Below are positions 53,106 through 61,644 of a stretch of 64,000 nt of DNA, one piece after another; the stretch's first letter is position 1; each line of letters starts with the position of its first letter. This DNA is from Hungatella hathewayi. GTDB lineage: Bacteria > Bacillota > Clostridia > Lachnospirales > Lachnospiraceae. The notes below the pieces were generated by a model that worked only from the letters and a program-made list of their open reading frames with translations, did not search any database and was not told the DNA's origin. The translations under genes were made by a program, and so were the position numbers. The stretch is from the NCBI GenBank assembly GCA_025149285.1, contig CP102274.1, positions 3,374,001-3,438,000 on the forward strand. Reading direction: 5' to 3'.

Positions 53106-54956
53106 TTATCTGGAAGCCTGCTTCAAACAGTCTTCCACACCGCCTGTAAATCCGTATAAATTGATGCTTACGGAGGCTATGGCATCCGTATAGCCATCCT
53201 CATTGATCAGACCGTCCAGAGACTGGTTCTCCAGAACATAGGCTACCACAGACTCCGCCTGCTCATGCCACTTCGGGCCGTCCTCTGTCATCACATACTC
53301 GCCGTTCATGGACAGATTGCTCTTTTTCTTTCCGTCTTTATCGACGCAGTCCCAGGTGAGCGCTGTGATCTTACCATCTTTGATCGTCATGGAAACCTGA
53401 TCCTTATAGCCATTGCCGTCAAATTCCGGAGACTCGTAGGAGTAGCTTCCGTCCTTCACCGCACTTGCAGAAGCCGCCGCGGCACTGCCTTCTGACGACT
53501 GGCGGAGACAGTCCTCCACGCCGCCGACAAAGCCGTATAAATTGATGCTCACGGAAGCCACAGTATCCGTATAGCCATCCTCATTGATCAGGCCGTCGAG
53601 AGACTGGTTCTCCAGCACGTATTTTACTACGGCATCCGCCTGTTCATGCCACTTCGGGCCGTCTTCCGTCATCACATACTCGCCATCCATGGAAAGGTTG
53701 CTCTTTTTCTTTCCTTCCTTATCCACACAGTCCCAGGTGAGAGCCGTCATCTTTCCGTCTTTCACAGTCATGGAAACCTGATCCTTGTATCCATTGCTGT
53801 CGAATTCCGGAGCCTCATAGGAAAAGGTTCCGTCGCTCCAGCTGCTCTTAGCCGCGGTCCCCTCAGACGCCTGACGCAGACAGTCCTTCACTCCATTTAC
53901 AAATCCATATAAGTTAATGCTTACAGACGCCACCGTGTCAGTATAGCCATCCGCGTCGATCAAGTGATCAAGAGACTGATTTTCCAGCACGTATTTCACT
54001 ACGGCTTCCGCCTGCTCGTGCCACTTCGGTCCATCCTCCGTCATCACATACTCGCCGTTCATGGACAGGTTGCTCTTCAGTTTGCCGTCCTTATCCACAC
54101 AGTCCCAGGTAAGTGCCGTAATCCTGCCGCCCTCAATGGTCATGGCTACCTGATCTTTGTATCCGTTGCTGTCAAATTCCGGCGCTTCATAAGAATAAGA
54201 GCCGTCATTCCAGCCGGCCTGTGCTTTGGCTTCTCCGGCCGCCTGCTTCAGACAGTCCTTCACACCGTTCACAAAACCGTATAAGTTAATGCTTACGGAG
54301 GCTACCGTGTCGGTATAGCCATCCGCGTTGATCAGGCCGTCCAGAGACTGGTTCGCCAGCACGTACTTCACTACGGCATCCGCCTGCTCATGCCACTTCG
54401 GTCCATCCTCCGTCATCACATACTCGCCGTTCATGGACAGATTGCTCTTCAGTTTGCCGTCCTTATCCACGCAGTCCCAGGTAAGCGCCGTAATCCTGCC
54501 GCCTTTTACAGTCATGGACACCTGGTCCTTGTATCCATTGCTGTCAAACTCCGGTGCTTCATAAGAGTAAGATCCGTCGTTCCAGCCAGCCTGTGTTTTG
54601 CCTTCTCCGGCCGCCTGCTTCAGACAGTCCTTCACACCGTTTACGAAACCGTATAAATTGATGCTTACGGAAGATACGGTATCGGTATAGCCTTCTTCAT
54701 TGATCAGACCGTCCAGAGACTGATTCTCCAGCACGTATTTCACTACGGCATCCGCCTGCTCATACCACTTCGGGCCATCCTCCGTCATGACGTACTGGCC
54801 ATCCATGGAAAGCTGGCTCTTCAGCTTGCCGTCCTTATCCACGCAGTCCCAGGAAAGCGCGGTGATCTTGCCGTCTTTGATGGTCATATTCACCAGATCC
54901 TTGTATCCGTTGTCATCGAATTCAGGAGCTTCATAGGAATATGTACCGTCATTCCA
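53106..54956 (-). repeat. Five direct repeats of 372 bp coding the FMN_bind-like copies
   Basis: Measured at a shared base string, successive copies are spaced 381, 372, 372 and 372 bp. Protein copies 2 and 3 are nearly identical, and the outer ones differ more, as expected from recent internal duplication. Reading frame is kept throughout. Confidence 0.9.
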
Positions 54957-55400
54957 GCCTGTCGCTGCGGATTCCTCCGCCTTTGTCGTCTCTTCCTCCA
55001 CGGCTTCGCCTCTGGCTTCGGCAAGAGCCTTCTCCACTGCTTTTATAATTGCGTTGCTGCTGAGTGTGGCGCCGGAAACCGCATCCATATCCAGCGTCTG
55101 CTTGCCGATAATTGCATCCGGAAGGGAAGGTACTACCTGATCCAAAAGTGTCTCTTTCTCTCCCACTACATCGATCGACTCGATCGCCTTTGTGGAAACC
55201 TTAACAGTTACTGTTACAGGTCCGCCGTATCCGCGTGCAGACGCTGTATACGTTCCCGCCGTATAGATCGCAGGACGCGCCATGTCATCAATTGCCTTGT
55301 AAAGCGGATCGGATCCCAGTATTGTTGCTCCCGCCAGAACCACCAGCGCACCCAGCCCGATCAGTCCCTTTTTCTTCGTATCCAAACTGCCTTTATTCAT
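53106..55400 (-). CDS. Membrane-anchored FMN-binding protein with five extra FMN_bind-like repeats
   Basis: A 764-residue extracytosolic protein. An N-terminal TM anchor (~12-30) is followed by one canonical FMN_bind domain (~45-130) with the flavinylation motif DAVSGATLSS (Thr112). From ~149 there are five 124-residue repeats, each running DG(T/S)YSYE(A/S)PEFD..GYKD to DT(V/I)(A/S)SVSINLYGF, loosely following the same fold (as in Listeria PplA). In the repeats SGAT becomes ASVS or SSVS, so Ser replaces the acceptor Thr. Likely carries one or more FMN for electron transfer outside the cell. AGGAGG precedes ATG 55400. Confidence 0.85.
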   Translation of the reverse strand: MNKGSLDTKKKGLIGLGALVVLAGATILGSDPLYKAIDDMARPAIYTAGTYTASARGYGGPVTVTVKVSTKAIESIDVVGEKETLLDQVVPSLPDAIIGKQTLDMDAVSGATLSSNAIIKAVEKALAEARGEAVEEETTKAEESAATGWNDGTYSYEAPEFDDNGYKDLVNMTIKDGKITALSWDCVDKDGKLKSQLSMDGQYVMTEDGPKWYEQADAVVKYVLENQSLDGLINEEGYTDTVSSVSINLYGFVNGVKDCLKQAAGEGKTQAGWNDGSYSYEAPEFDSNGYKDQVSMTVKGGRITALTWDCVDKDGKLKSNLSMNGEYVMTEDGPKWHEQADAVVKYVLANQSLDGLINADGYTDTVASVSINLYGFVNGVKDCLKQAAGEAKAQAGWNDGSYSYEAPEFDSNGYKDQVAMTIEGGRITALTWDCVDKDGKLKSNLSMNGEYVMTEDGPKWHEQAEAVVKYVLENQSLDHLIDADGYTDTVASVSINLYGFVNGVKDCLRQASEGTAAKSSWSDGTFSYEAPEFDSNGYKDQVSMTVKDGKMTALTWDCVDKEGKKKSNLSMDGEYVMTEDGPKWHEQADAVVKYVLENQSLDGLINEDGYTDTVASVSINLYGFVGGVEDCLRQSSEGSAAAASASAVKDGSYSYESPEFDGNGYKDQVSMTIKDGKITALTWDCVDKDGKKKSNLSMNGEYVMTEDGPKWHEQAESVVAYVLENQSLDGLINEDGYTDAIASVSINLYGFTGGVEDCLKQASR

Positions 55401-55439
55401 GATTTCCTCCTGAAATGTACGATTTGCTACTTTGTTTTT

Positions 55440-55469
55440 ATTTTAACATATTCTTAATGCTTCAAGCAA
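55440..55469 (-). promoter_or_regulatory. Promoter of the FMN-binding repeat gene
   Basis: On the minus strand TTGCTT (complement of 55464-55469), 18 bases, then TGT-TAAAAT, an extended -10 (box is the complement of 55440-55445). It lies in an AT-rich divergent region shared with the NusG-domain-II gene. Confidence 0.6.
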
Positions 55470-55537
55470 TGGTTTTTTTAATGATTTTTGATTATTTTAT
55501 AAAATTTTTATAACTTCATGTATAATTCTGGAAATTG

Positions 55538-55546
55538 TGTTATACT
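55538..55546 (+). promoter_or_regulatory. Extended -10 promoter of the NusG-domain-II gene
   Basis: TGTTATACT: a TGn extension and TATACT (55541-55546). No clear -35. The leader would be about 100 bases. Divergent with the FMN-binding gene promoter, so both may answer to one signal. Confidence 0.55.
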
Positions 55547-55653
55547 ATGAAGGGCAATTGTCGAAGAATTGGAAATATATGCAAGTAAAACACGCTTTAT
55601 TATGCTAATTCATCACAGCAGCGCTTAAAAGTACAGAGAACAGGAAGCGAATT

Positions 55654-56022
55654 ATGAGTACAGAGAATAAAAATAGAAAAATGAAGAAAAAAGAACTGGT
55701 TATGATCCTGGTTATTTTGGCGGTTTCCGCAGTCCTCTATGCAGGATCACGGATTCTATTTTCAAAACCGCCTGCAAAAGTAGAAATATCAGTCGATGGA
55801 ACCGTAATAGAAACACTTGATTTAAATAAAGACACCGAGCTTACCGTTGAAGGCTGGAACGGGGGGACGAACCACATCGTCATCAAGGACGGAACGGTTC
55901 ACGTCACCGAGGCCAGCTGCCCGGATAAGGTCTGTGTCAATCAGGGAACGATCCGGCGGAACGGGGAAGCCATTATCTGCCTCCCCAACCGTATGATCGC
56001 GCGTATTACCGGCGGAGAGTAA
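55654..56022 (+). CDS. NusG domain II-containing protein (EetA-like)
   Basis: A 122-residue membrane-anchored protein. One TM helix (~14-31) is followed by an extracytosolic beta domain with the family's cysteine pattern, EASCPDKVCVNQGTI and IICLPNRM. Despite the name it has no role in transcription. The family accompanies Gx transporters and flavinylated proteins, and Listeria EetA belongs here. It is divergent from the FMN-binding repeat gene. AGGAAG lies before ATG 55654. A terminator overlaps its stop. Confidence 0.85.
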   Translation: MSTENKNRKMKKKELVMILVILAVSAVLYAGSRILFSKPPAKVEISVDGTVIETLDLNKDTELTVEGWNGGTNHIVIKDGTVHVTEASCPDKVCVNQGTIRRNGEAIICLPNRMIARITGGE

Positions 56023-56040
56023 ATCTCCGCCTATTTTTTT
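56011..56040 (+). terminator. Terminator overlapping the NusG-domain-II stop codon
   Basis: GGCGGAGA (56011-56018), loop GTAAA (holding part of the TAA stop), TCTCCGCC (56024-56031), then TATTTTTTT. It also overlaps the end of thiW on the other strand. Confidence 0.9.
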
Positions 56041-56543
56041 GCCGCAATCTGGCGTTTTAAATATCCAAAGGCCCCGGAACGGCAAAGAACACCGATCAGA
56101 ACCGCAGCGATTGCAGTTCCGCACAGCGTACTCATCAAAAACGGCACTACATAGAAAAACAGGGCAACCTCTTTTCCCATAAGAACAGCGGCAACCGGAT
56201 AACAGAGCGCTGCTCCCAGGAAGCCGGTGCCGATGATCTCAGCCGCACAGGCAGCGGTCAGTTTTCCAGTGCAGCGGTAGGCCAGCCCGCAAAGCAGCGC
56301 CCCCACCATGCTTCCCGGGAATGCAAGAAGACTTCCCGTTCCAAGCAGATTTCTGATGAGGGAAGTACAAAATGCGATGGCCACACTGTAAACCGGCCCC
56401 AAAAACACTCCCGCCATGACGTTCACCATATGCTGAACCGGGAAACACCTCGACGCTCCGATCGGTATGGAAAAGGTGGACAGTGCCACAGCTACAGCGG
56501 TCAGCATACCGCTGACCACCAGTTTCTTTACATCAAACTTCAT
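56031..56543 (-). CDS. thiW: ECF transporter S-component ThiW
   Basis: A 170-residue membrane protein with about five TM helices: SIPIGASRCFPVQHMVNVMAGVFLGP near the N-terminus and GTGSLLAFPGSMVGALLCGL in the middle are ThiW signatures. ThiW is the predicted specificity subunit for a thiazole precursor of thiamine. It needs an EcfAAT module encoded elsewhere. No thiamine-pyrophosphate riboswitch precedes it, since only 17 bases separate it from the MATE gene. It is probably read from the marR-MATE promoter. Confidence 0.88.
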   Translation of the reverse strand: MKFDVKKLVVSGMLTAVAVALSTFSIPIGASRCFPVQHMVNVMAGVFLGPVYSVAIAFCTSLIRNLLGTGSLLAFPGSMVGALLCGLAYRCTGKLTAACAAEIIGTGFLGAALCYPVAAVLMGKEVALFFYVVPFLMSTLCGTAIAAVLIGVLCRSGAFGYLKRQIAAKK

Positions 56544-56560
56544 CTTCCGTTCCTCCAGTG

Positions 56561-57976
56561 TCAGGTCAAAGTACCGGTTGCAGTTGTCCGCGTCTCTTCA
56601 CGAACCAGCCCGTTTAGTTTTTTCATTTCCGGCACGATAAAGCACGCCACAATCACAGCGGAACCGACGTCCGCCACCGGTCCGGCATACAGGATTCCAT
56701 CCAGGCCGAAAAACAGCGGAAGTATTAAAAGCAGCGGAATTAATAAGATCAGCTGACGCATCATAGACAGAATTGACGCCTTCAAAGGCTGACCCGTCGC
56801 CTGGAAATAGTTAGTGGATACGATCTGGAAACCGGAACAGAAGACTCCGCCCAGATAAATCCGCATACATTTTACGGCAAACTGTGTAAACTGGGCGTTG
56901 CCGCTTCCAAACAATCTTAAAATCATGTGAGGCATCGTCTGGCATATAAGCCAGCCTATGGAGATGGACACGGTAGCAGAAACCACTGCCTTACCGTATG
57001 CAGACCGGATTCTGTCGTATTTTCCTGCTCCGTAATTGAAGCCCAGAATCGGCTGGGAACCGACTCCGATTCCAATACAGAAGGAGCCCAGAATCATGAC
57101 GATCTTCATAACGATCCCCATGGCGCTGAGGGCCACATCGCCAGTCACTTCGCTTAAGTTTCCATAATGAACCAGCGAATTATTCATCACCACCTGCATC
57201 ACACAGGCCACCAGCTGGGTAATTCCCGAGGAAGCCCCCAGAGTCATGGCTCTGCCGCACACCCGAGGAACAGGCTTCATCAGCTTGAATTTAAAACGCA
57301 TATTCCCTTTTTTCCAGAAATAGAGGCAGAGAATCAGAGCGGATAATATCTGCGAAGTGATGGTGGCTACTGCCGCCCCTTTGACGCCCCAGTGAAAAAC
57401 GAAGATATAGATCGGATCCAGAATCGTGTTTAACACTGCACCGATTAAAATTCCATACATGGACAGACGGGGATTTCCGTCGGTTCTCGCCATGTTGGAC
57501 ATGGTAATTCCCAGCACGCTGAACGGAACGCCCATCAGCACGATCGAAGCGTAATCCCTGGCATACGGCAGGACCGTATCCGTAGCACCGAACATACGGA
57601 GCATCGGATCCAAAAATATCAGTCCCAGCAGGGCCACTATAATTCCCACTCCGACAGAGAGGGAAAATAAATTATTCAGCGTCAGATTCGCTTCTTTTTC
57701 ATCTCTTTCGCCCAGCTTAATGGCGGTGTAAGCGCTGCCTCCGGACCCTAACAGAGTTGCAAATGCCATGACAATCGTCATCATGGGAAACGACACCGTT
57801 GTGGCGGCATTTCCCAGATAGCCGACTCCCTGGCCAATAAAAATCTGGTCTACGATATTATAAATCGAATTGACCAGACATGAGATAATCGAAGGGACAG
57901 AAAATGCCAGCAGCAGCTTTCCTACCGGCTCTGTCCCCAATGGGTTTTCTTTCTTTAATCCTGTTTTTTCATTCAT
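56561..57976 (-). CDS. MATE-family multidrug/sodium antiporter
   Basis: A 471-residue, 12-TM efflux pump. N-terminal NPLGTEPVGKLLLAFSVPSIISCLVNSIYNIVDQIFIG is the classic MATE opening, and PMLRMFGAT and GITQLVACVMQVVMNNS occur later. It exports cationic drugs using Na+ or H+. ATG 57976 starts one base after the marR stop, with GGGAG inside the end of marR, so repressor and pump are translationally linked. Two palindromes at the marR promoter imply ligand-controlled expression. Confidence 0.93.
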   Translation of the reverse strand: MNEKTGLKKENPLGTEPVGKLLLAFSVPSIISCLVNSIYNIVDQIFIGQGVGYLGNAATTVSFPMMTIVMAFATLLGSGGSAYTAIKLGERDEKEANLTLNNLFSLSVGVGIIVALLGLIFLDPMLRMFGATDTVLPYARDYASIVLMGVPFSVLGITMSNMARTDGNPRLSMYGILIGAVLNTILDPIYIFVFHWGVKGAAVATITSQILSALILCLYFWKKGNMRFKFKLMKPVPRVCGRAMTLGASSGITQLVACVMQVVMNNSLVHYGNLSEVTGDVALSAMGIVMKIVMILGSFCIGIGVGSQPILGFNYGAGKYDRIRSAYGKAVVSATVSISIGWLICQTMPHMILRLFGSGNAQFTQFAVKCMRIYLGGVFCSGFQIVSTNYFQATGQPLKASILSMMRQLILLIPLLLILPLFFGLDGILYAGPVADVGSAVIVACFIVPEMKKLNGLVREETRTTATGTLT

Positions 57977-57977
57977 T

Positions 57978-58424
57978 CTAATCTGACTCCCTTTCATTCA
58001 TGCACTTCCACGCATTTTCAGCCATCTTACTAATCAATTGTTCTGCCTGTGCACTCTCTTCCGCCGTCAGCCCTTCTGTCAGAATCTGATTCCACTCTCT
58101 TCTGATTTCATAAAGCCGTTCCAGGATAGGAGCCGCTTTTTCTGTTGTGTACAGATGCCGGATTCGTTTGTCCGCCTCATCAGCCTGCATACGGATGTAG
58201 CCCTGCTCTTCCAGTTTTTGAATCCCTTTTGTCACAGTCCCCTTGTCGAAATGCCCCAGCTGAGCCAGTTCATACATATTAATGCCCTGATGCTCATAAA
58301 TACAGGTCAGAAAATAATTCTGCCCGCTTCCAATATGGTACTCTGCCAGCTTCCTGTCACAAAAACGGTTTCCCTGCCGGTATATCATGGATACGCCTCT
58401 GCTGATATAATTTTTCGTCCCCAT
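57978..58424 (-). CDS. MarR-family transcriptional regulator
   Basis: A 148-residue winged-helix regulator: MYELAQLGHFDKGTVTKGIQKLEEQGYI is the recognition helix region and DKRIRHLYTTEKA the wing. It should bind as a dimer to the two palindromes in its own promoter and repress itself and the downstream MATE pump. AAGGAGG precedes ATG 58424. The effector is unknown. Confidence 0.93.
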   Translation of the reverse strand: MGTKNYISRGVSMIYRQGNRFCDRKLAEYHIGSGQNYFLTCIYEHQGINMYELAQLGHFDKGTVTKGIQKLEEQGYIRMQADEADKRIRHLYTTEKAAPILERLYEIRREWNQILTEGLTAEESAQAEQLISKMAENAWKCMNERESD

Positions 58425-58442
58425 CCTTCACCTCCTTAAATG

Positions 58443-58496
58443 GTTGGATATCCAACGATTTACTATATCACAAAATAGTTGGATAGTCAACTATTT
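58443..58496 (-). promoter_or_regulatory. marR-MATE promoter with two operator palindromes
   Basis: On the minus strand TTGACT (complement of 58485-58490), exactly 17 bases, then TATAGT (complement of 58462-58467). Operator 1, GTTGGATATCCAAC (58443-58456), is a perfect 14-bp palindrome at the start site. Operator 2 (AAATAGTTG 58473-58481, CAACTATTT 58488-58496) covers the -35. Both share TTGGATA. Binding would block polymerase at both ends, a standard MarR arrangement. Confidence 0.88.
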
Positions 58497-58526
58497 TTGA
58501 TTATCCCAAAAACGTGTTACTGTGAT

Positions 58527-58566
58527 AATCAAAAAAAGCGCCCATACCAGATACCCGGTATGGGCG
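58527..58566 (-). terminator. Terminator downstream of degV
   Basis: On the minus strand CGCCCATACC (58557-58566) pairs with GGTATGGGCG (58539-58548) around an 8-base loop, followed by CTTTTTTTG. Confidence 0.9.
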
Positions 58567-58611
58567 GTAAAAATACTGCCAGATAATGCCTCTGTCACAG
58601 TCTGCTCTTTT

Positions 58612-59499
58612 TCAATCCTTTCTCTCATCACCGAAAAAGAACAGAGCCACGGTTCCCGGCCCCGTATGGGCACCGATCACGGTTCCAATGCTGTTGATCA
58701 GCACGCTTCCGTCCAGCTCCGGGAAGCGCGCCTCCACAAGATCTGCCACGGCCCTTGCGTCGCCGCCGCAGGCGGAACAGGAGATAAAACATTTCCCTTT
58801 GTATCCGGTCTTTCCCTCCGCGTGCAGTTCCATCATCCTGACCGCTTCCTGCATCGCCTTTTTCTTCGTTCTGATCTTCTGGCGCGGAATTAAATGTCCC
58901 TCGTGATCCATGTTCATCAGCGGGCATATGTTTAGTACGGTTCCCAGCATGGCCGAGGTTGCCGAAATACGGCCGCCCCTCTTGAAACTGGTAAGATCCG
59001 TGGAAAAGAACCAGTGATGTACGTGAAGTCTCCGTTCCATCGTGATCCGGTAGACCTCTTCCAGCGAAAGGCCCTGATCACGCAGATCCGCTGCTGCATC
59101 CACCAGCAGTCCGTAGCCGGAAGACGCTCCCAGCGAGTCCACAACCAGAATCTTCCGGTCCGGATACTCTTCTCTCAGTTCTTCCACCGCGCTGCAGGCG
59201 GAATTATAGGTTCCTGAAATACCGGAGGAAAGACTGATATGCAGAATGTCCTTTCCCTCCTCTAATATAGCTCCAAAAAAATCATGGAACTCAGCCACAT
59301 TGACCTGTGATGTCGTCGGCATGGCACCTTTTGAAATCCTGTTGTAAAACTCATCAAACGGCATGCTCTGTCCCAAATCGTCCGGGTAGGACACCCCGTC
59401 CATTAAGTAGTGGAAGCAGACATAGGGAATCTGACGCTCGTCAAAATATTCTTTCTTCATATCTGCCGTAGAACAGCATGTTAATACAAATTGATTCAT
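58612..59499 (-). CDS. DegV-family fatty-acid-binding protein
   Basis: A 295-residue two-domain DegV (FakB-like) protein. Family members bind a fatty acid and present it to FakA kinase. Motifs are MPTTSQVN, LSSGISGTYNSA and VVDSLGASSGYG, and SFKRGGRIS in the C-terminal part. ATG 59499 is used because AGGAGG lies 10 bases upstream; the GTG at 59508 is too close. No fakA gene is adjacent, as is usual for the many DegV paralogues. Confidence 0.93.
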   Translation of the reverse strand: MNQFVLTCCSTADMKKEYFDERQIPYVCFHYLMDGVSYPDDLGQSMPFDEFYNRISKGAMPTTSQVNVAEFHDFFGAILEEGKDILHISLSSGISGTYNSACSAVEELREEYPDRKILVVDSLGASSGYGLLVDAAADLRDQGLSLEEVYRITMERRLHVHHWFFSTDLTSFKRGGRISATSAMLGTVLNICPLMNMDHEGHLIPRQKIRTKKKAMQEAVRMMELHAEGKTGYKGKCFISCSACGGDARAVADLVEARFPELDGSVLINSIGTVIGAHTGPGTVALFFFGDERKD

Positions 59500-59552
59500 A
59501 CTCCGCACACCTCCTTTTGTGATTAGCCTTCTTCATTCTATCACAAAATCTG

Positions 59553-60941
59553 TCAAATTGGAATCTTTACCGTAAATTCTGTCCCCGCCTCCAGTTCAGA
59601 CTGTACTGCAATGGTTCCATGATAGAAGCTTACGATGTGCTTTACAATGGATAATCCAAGGCCGGTTCCTCCCTGCTTGCGGCTTCTCCCCTTGTCCACC
59701 CGGTAGAACCGTTCGAAGATGCGTCCCAGGGATTCTTTGGGAATTCCCATGCCGTTATCCCTCACGCGTATGATCATTTCCCTGTTTTCTTCCGTAATCG
59801 TTACCCAGACCTCACCGCCGGGTTTGTTGTATTTGATGGCGTTGCTGAGCAGATTGCCCAGAAGCTCCGTCATCTGGCGCGCGTTTGCGTAGATGCAGAG
59901 CGGCTTGCATTCCGCGTGGACCAGAACCTCGTGGAAGGCGGCCAGCGGCTTCAGCGATTCCAGGACGTCATCCAGAACGATGGCCATTCGAACGTCCTGA
60001 CACACGACCTCTGCCTCCTTCGTCTCCAGCCTGGAAATCATCAGAATATCGTTGATCAGGCTGGTCATATGGACCGCCTCTTTTTTGATCCGCCGGACGA
60101 AATCCATCTTCTGATCCTCATCCTGGATAATTCCGCTCTCCAGCAGCTCCGCATAGCCCTGAACCGACGTGATCGGCGTCTTCAGCTCGTGGGAAGCGTT
60201 GCTGAAGAATTCCTGCCGGATCTGACGTTCCAGTTCAATCTGGTTCAAATATTCTTTGACGTTTTTTGACATTTCCGTCGTCGTCTCCGCAATAATATTG
60301 ATTTCCGGATACTGGTACGTTTCAAAGGTCAGTTCCGTGTAGTCCCCGTTGACCTTCAGCATCTCCTGCGATATTTCCTTAAGCGGCTTCGTGACAGAGG
60401 CCGCAAAACTGTCGGCCGAGCAGGCAGAATACATAATCGCCACCAGAAAGCTGAGCCAGATTGCAGGAAGGAGAAGCACCAGATACTCCTTAAATCCGGT
60501 AAAGGGAACCGCCATGCGCAGAATATAATCGGAGTGATCGGATACGCAGGCCACATACAGCATATTTTTCTTCAGCGTATCAGAATACCGCCGGGATGAA
60601 CCGCTTCCCGATTCCAGCGCTTCCTTAATCTCCTCCCGGTCCAGGTGGTTATCCATGGAGGAGGTATCCACCATGCCGGTATCGGCAGCGACGCTTCCAT
60701 CCTTTCTGATCACAGTAAAACGGCTGCTGTTGTCGCTGACGGTTTCCTCCAGCTGCTTCACCTCTCCCTCCAGATCACCGGAATAGTCGAGTACACTGTC
60801 GATGGCGCGCAGCGTATAGGTCATATCCGTTCTGGAGTTTTTTAAGAGTGCGCTGCTGGCTGCAATATAAAAGATGGCGCTGCTTAAAACCAGCGCCGCC
60901 AGGATTACCTGAATAAATTTTACAAATATGGCCTTTCGCAT
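59553..60941 (-). CDS. PhoR-like sensor histidine kinase
   Basis: A 462-residue kinase. TM1 (~7-30), a ~120-residue extracytosolic sensor, TM2 (~152-172), a linker, then the HisKA domain with His251 in SNASHELKTPITS. HATPase boxes follow: N box LLSNAIKYN, G1 DNGMGIPKE, G2 GGTGLGLSIVKH. It begins one base after the regulator stop with GGAAGG overlapping. Linked to a Na/Pi cotransporter and preceded by Pho-box repeats, it is most likely the phosphate-starvation sensor. The assignment rests on context and architecture. Confidence 0.9.
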   Translation of the reverse strand: MRKAIFVKFIQVILAALVLSSAIFYIAASSALLKNSRTDMTYTLRAIDSVLDYSGDLEGEVKQLEETVSDNSSRFTVIRKDGSVAADTGMVDTSSMDNHLDREEIKEALESGSGSSRRYSDTLKKNMLYVACVSDHSDYILRMAVPFTGFKEYLVLLLPAIWLSFLVAIMYSACSADSFAASVTKPLKEISQEMLKVNGDYTELTFETYQYPEINIIAETTTEMSKNVKEYLNQIELERQIRQEFFSNASHELKTPITSVQGYAELLESGIIQDEDQKMDFVRRIKKEAVHMTSLINDILMISRLETKEAEVVCQDVRMAIVLDDVLESLKPLAAFHEVLVHAECKPLCIYANARQMTELLGNLLSNAIKYNKPGGEVWVTITEENREMIIRVRDNGMGIPKESLGRIFERFYRVDKGRSRKQGGTGLGLSIVKHIVSFYHGTIAVQSELEAGTEFTVKIPI

Positions 60942-60942
60942 A

Positions 60943-61635
60943 TCAGCCTTCCTCCGTCTTCACAAAGCGGTATCCCACGCCGCGCACTGTGCGGATGCAG
61001 AACGCGCCCTCCTCGCCCAGCTTCTGGCGCAGTGTGCGGATGTGCATGTCAAGCGTCCTCGTCTCTCCGTCGTAATCGTAGCCCCAGATGTGGTTTAAAA
61101 GTTCATCCCGGGTCGCCACCCTGCTGTGATTTTCCATGAGATATAAGAGCAGCTCATATTCTTTTAAAGTCAGCTCCACCTTTTTCCCACGGCTCGTAAC
61201 TTCTCTTGTCTTCTTATTTAAACTGATTCCGTACTTCTCTAAAATCTCCTCATCAGCCTGGTTCCTGGCCCTGCGGCGAAGCAGACTTCTGATTCTGGCC
61301 GCCAGCTCCATGACGCCGAAAGGCTTTGTCATATAATCGTCGGCCCCGCCATCCAGTCCTGCCACCTTATCGAACTCTCTGTCTTTAGCAGTCAGAATGA
61401 TGATGGGCATGTCTGCCAGCGAGTCATTTTTCCGTATTTTTTTAATGGCGCTCAAGCCATCCATACCCGGAAGCATCAGGTCAAACACCGCCAGGTCCGG
61501 CTGATCTGCCTCGATATTTTTAAGGGCGTCTTCCGCCATCTCAAAGGCGGAAACCACGTAACCGAAGCCTTCCAGGGCAATCCGGATCAGATCCCTGATA
61601 TTGTCGTCATCTTCTACTACATAGATTCTTTCCAT
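60943..61635 (-). CDS. PhoB/PhoP-like response regulator (OmpR family)
   Basis: A 230-residue regulator. The receiver has acidic Glu8/Asp9/Asp10, phospho-acceptor Asp52 (FDLMLPGMDG) and ILTAKDRE. The winged-helix effector is in the C-terminal ~100 residues (VELTLKEYELLLYLMENHSRVATRDELLN onward, RTVRGVGYRF). It is second in the cotransporter-regulator-kinase operon, nine bases after the cotransporter stop. Probably binds the 11-bp repeats at 63340-63400. Confidence 0.93.
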   Translation of the reverse strand: MERIYVVEDDDNIRDLIRIALEGFGYVVSAFEMAEDALKNIEADQPDLAVFDLMLPGMDGLSAIKKIRKNDSLADMPIIILTAKDREFDKVAGLDGGADDYMTKPFGVMELAARIRSLLRRRARNQADEEILEKYGISLNKKTREVTSRGKKVELTLKEYELLLYLMENHSRVATRDELLNHIWGYDYDGETRTLDMHIRTLRQKLGEEGAFCIRTVRGVGYRFVKTEEG

Positions 61636-61644
61636 ACTTGCCTC

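Noticed and set aside
53106..54956. CRISPR-like array
   Set aside because: Regular spacing is 372 bp, the repeats are coding and in frame, and the units have no spacer structure.
56544..56560. Thiamine-pyrophosphate riboswitch for thiW
   Set aside because: Only 17 bases separate thiW from the MATE stop codon, so there is no room and no matching sequence.
58491..58673. 60-residue ORF on the minus strand after degV
   Set aside because: It overlaps the degV 3' end, the degV terminator and part of the marR operator, has no good ribosome site and no recognisable homology.
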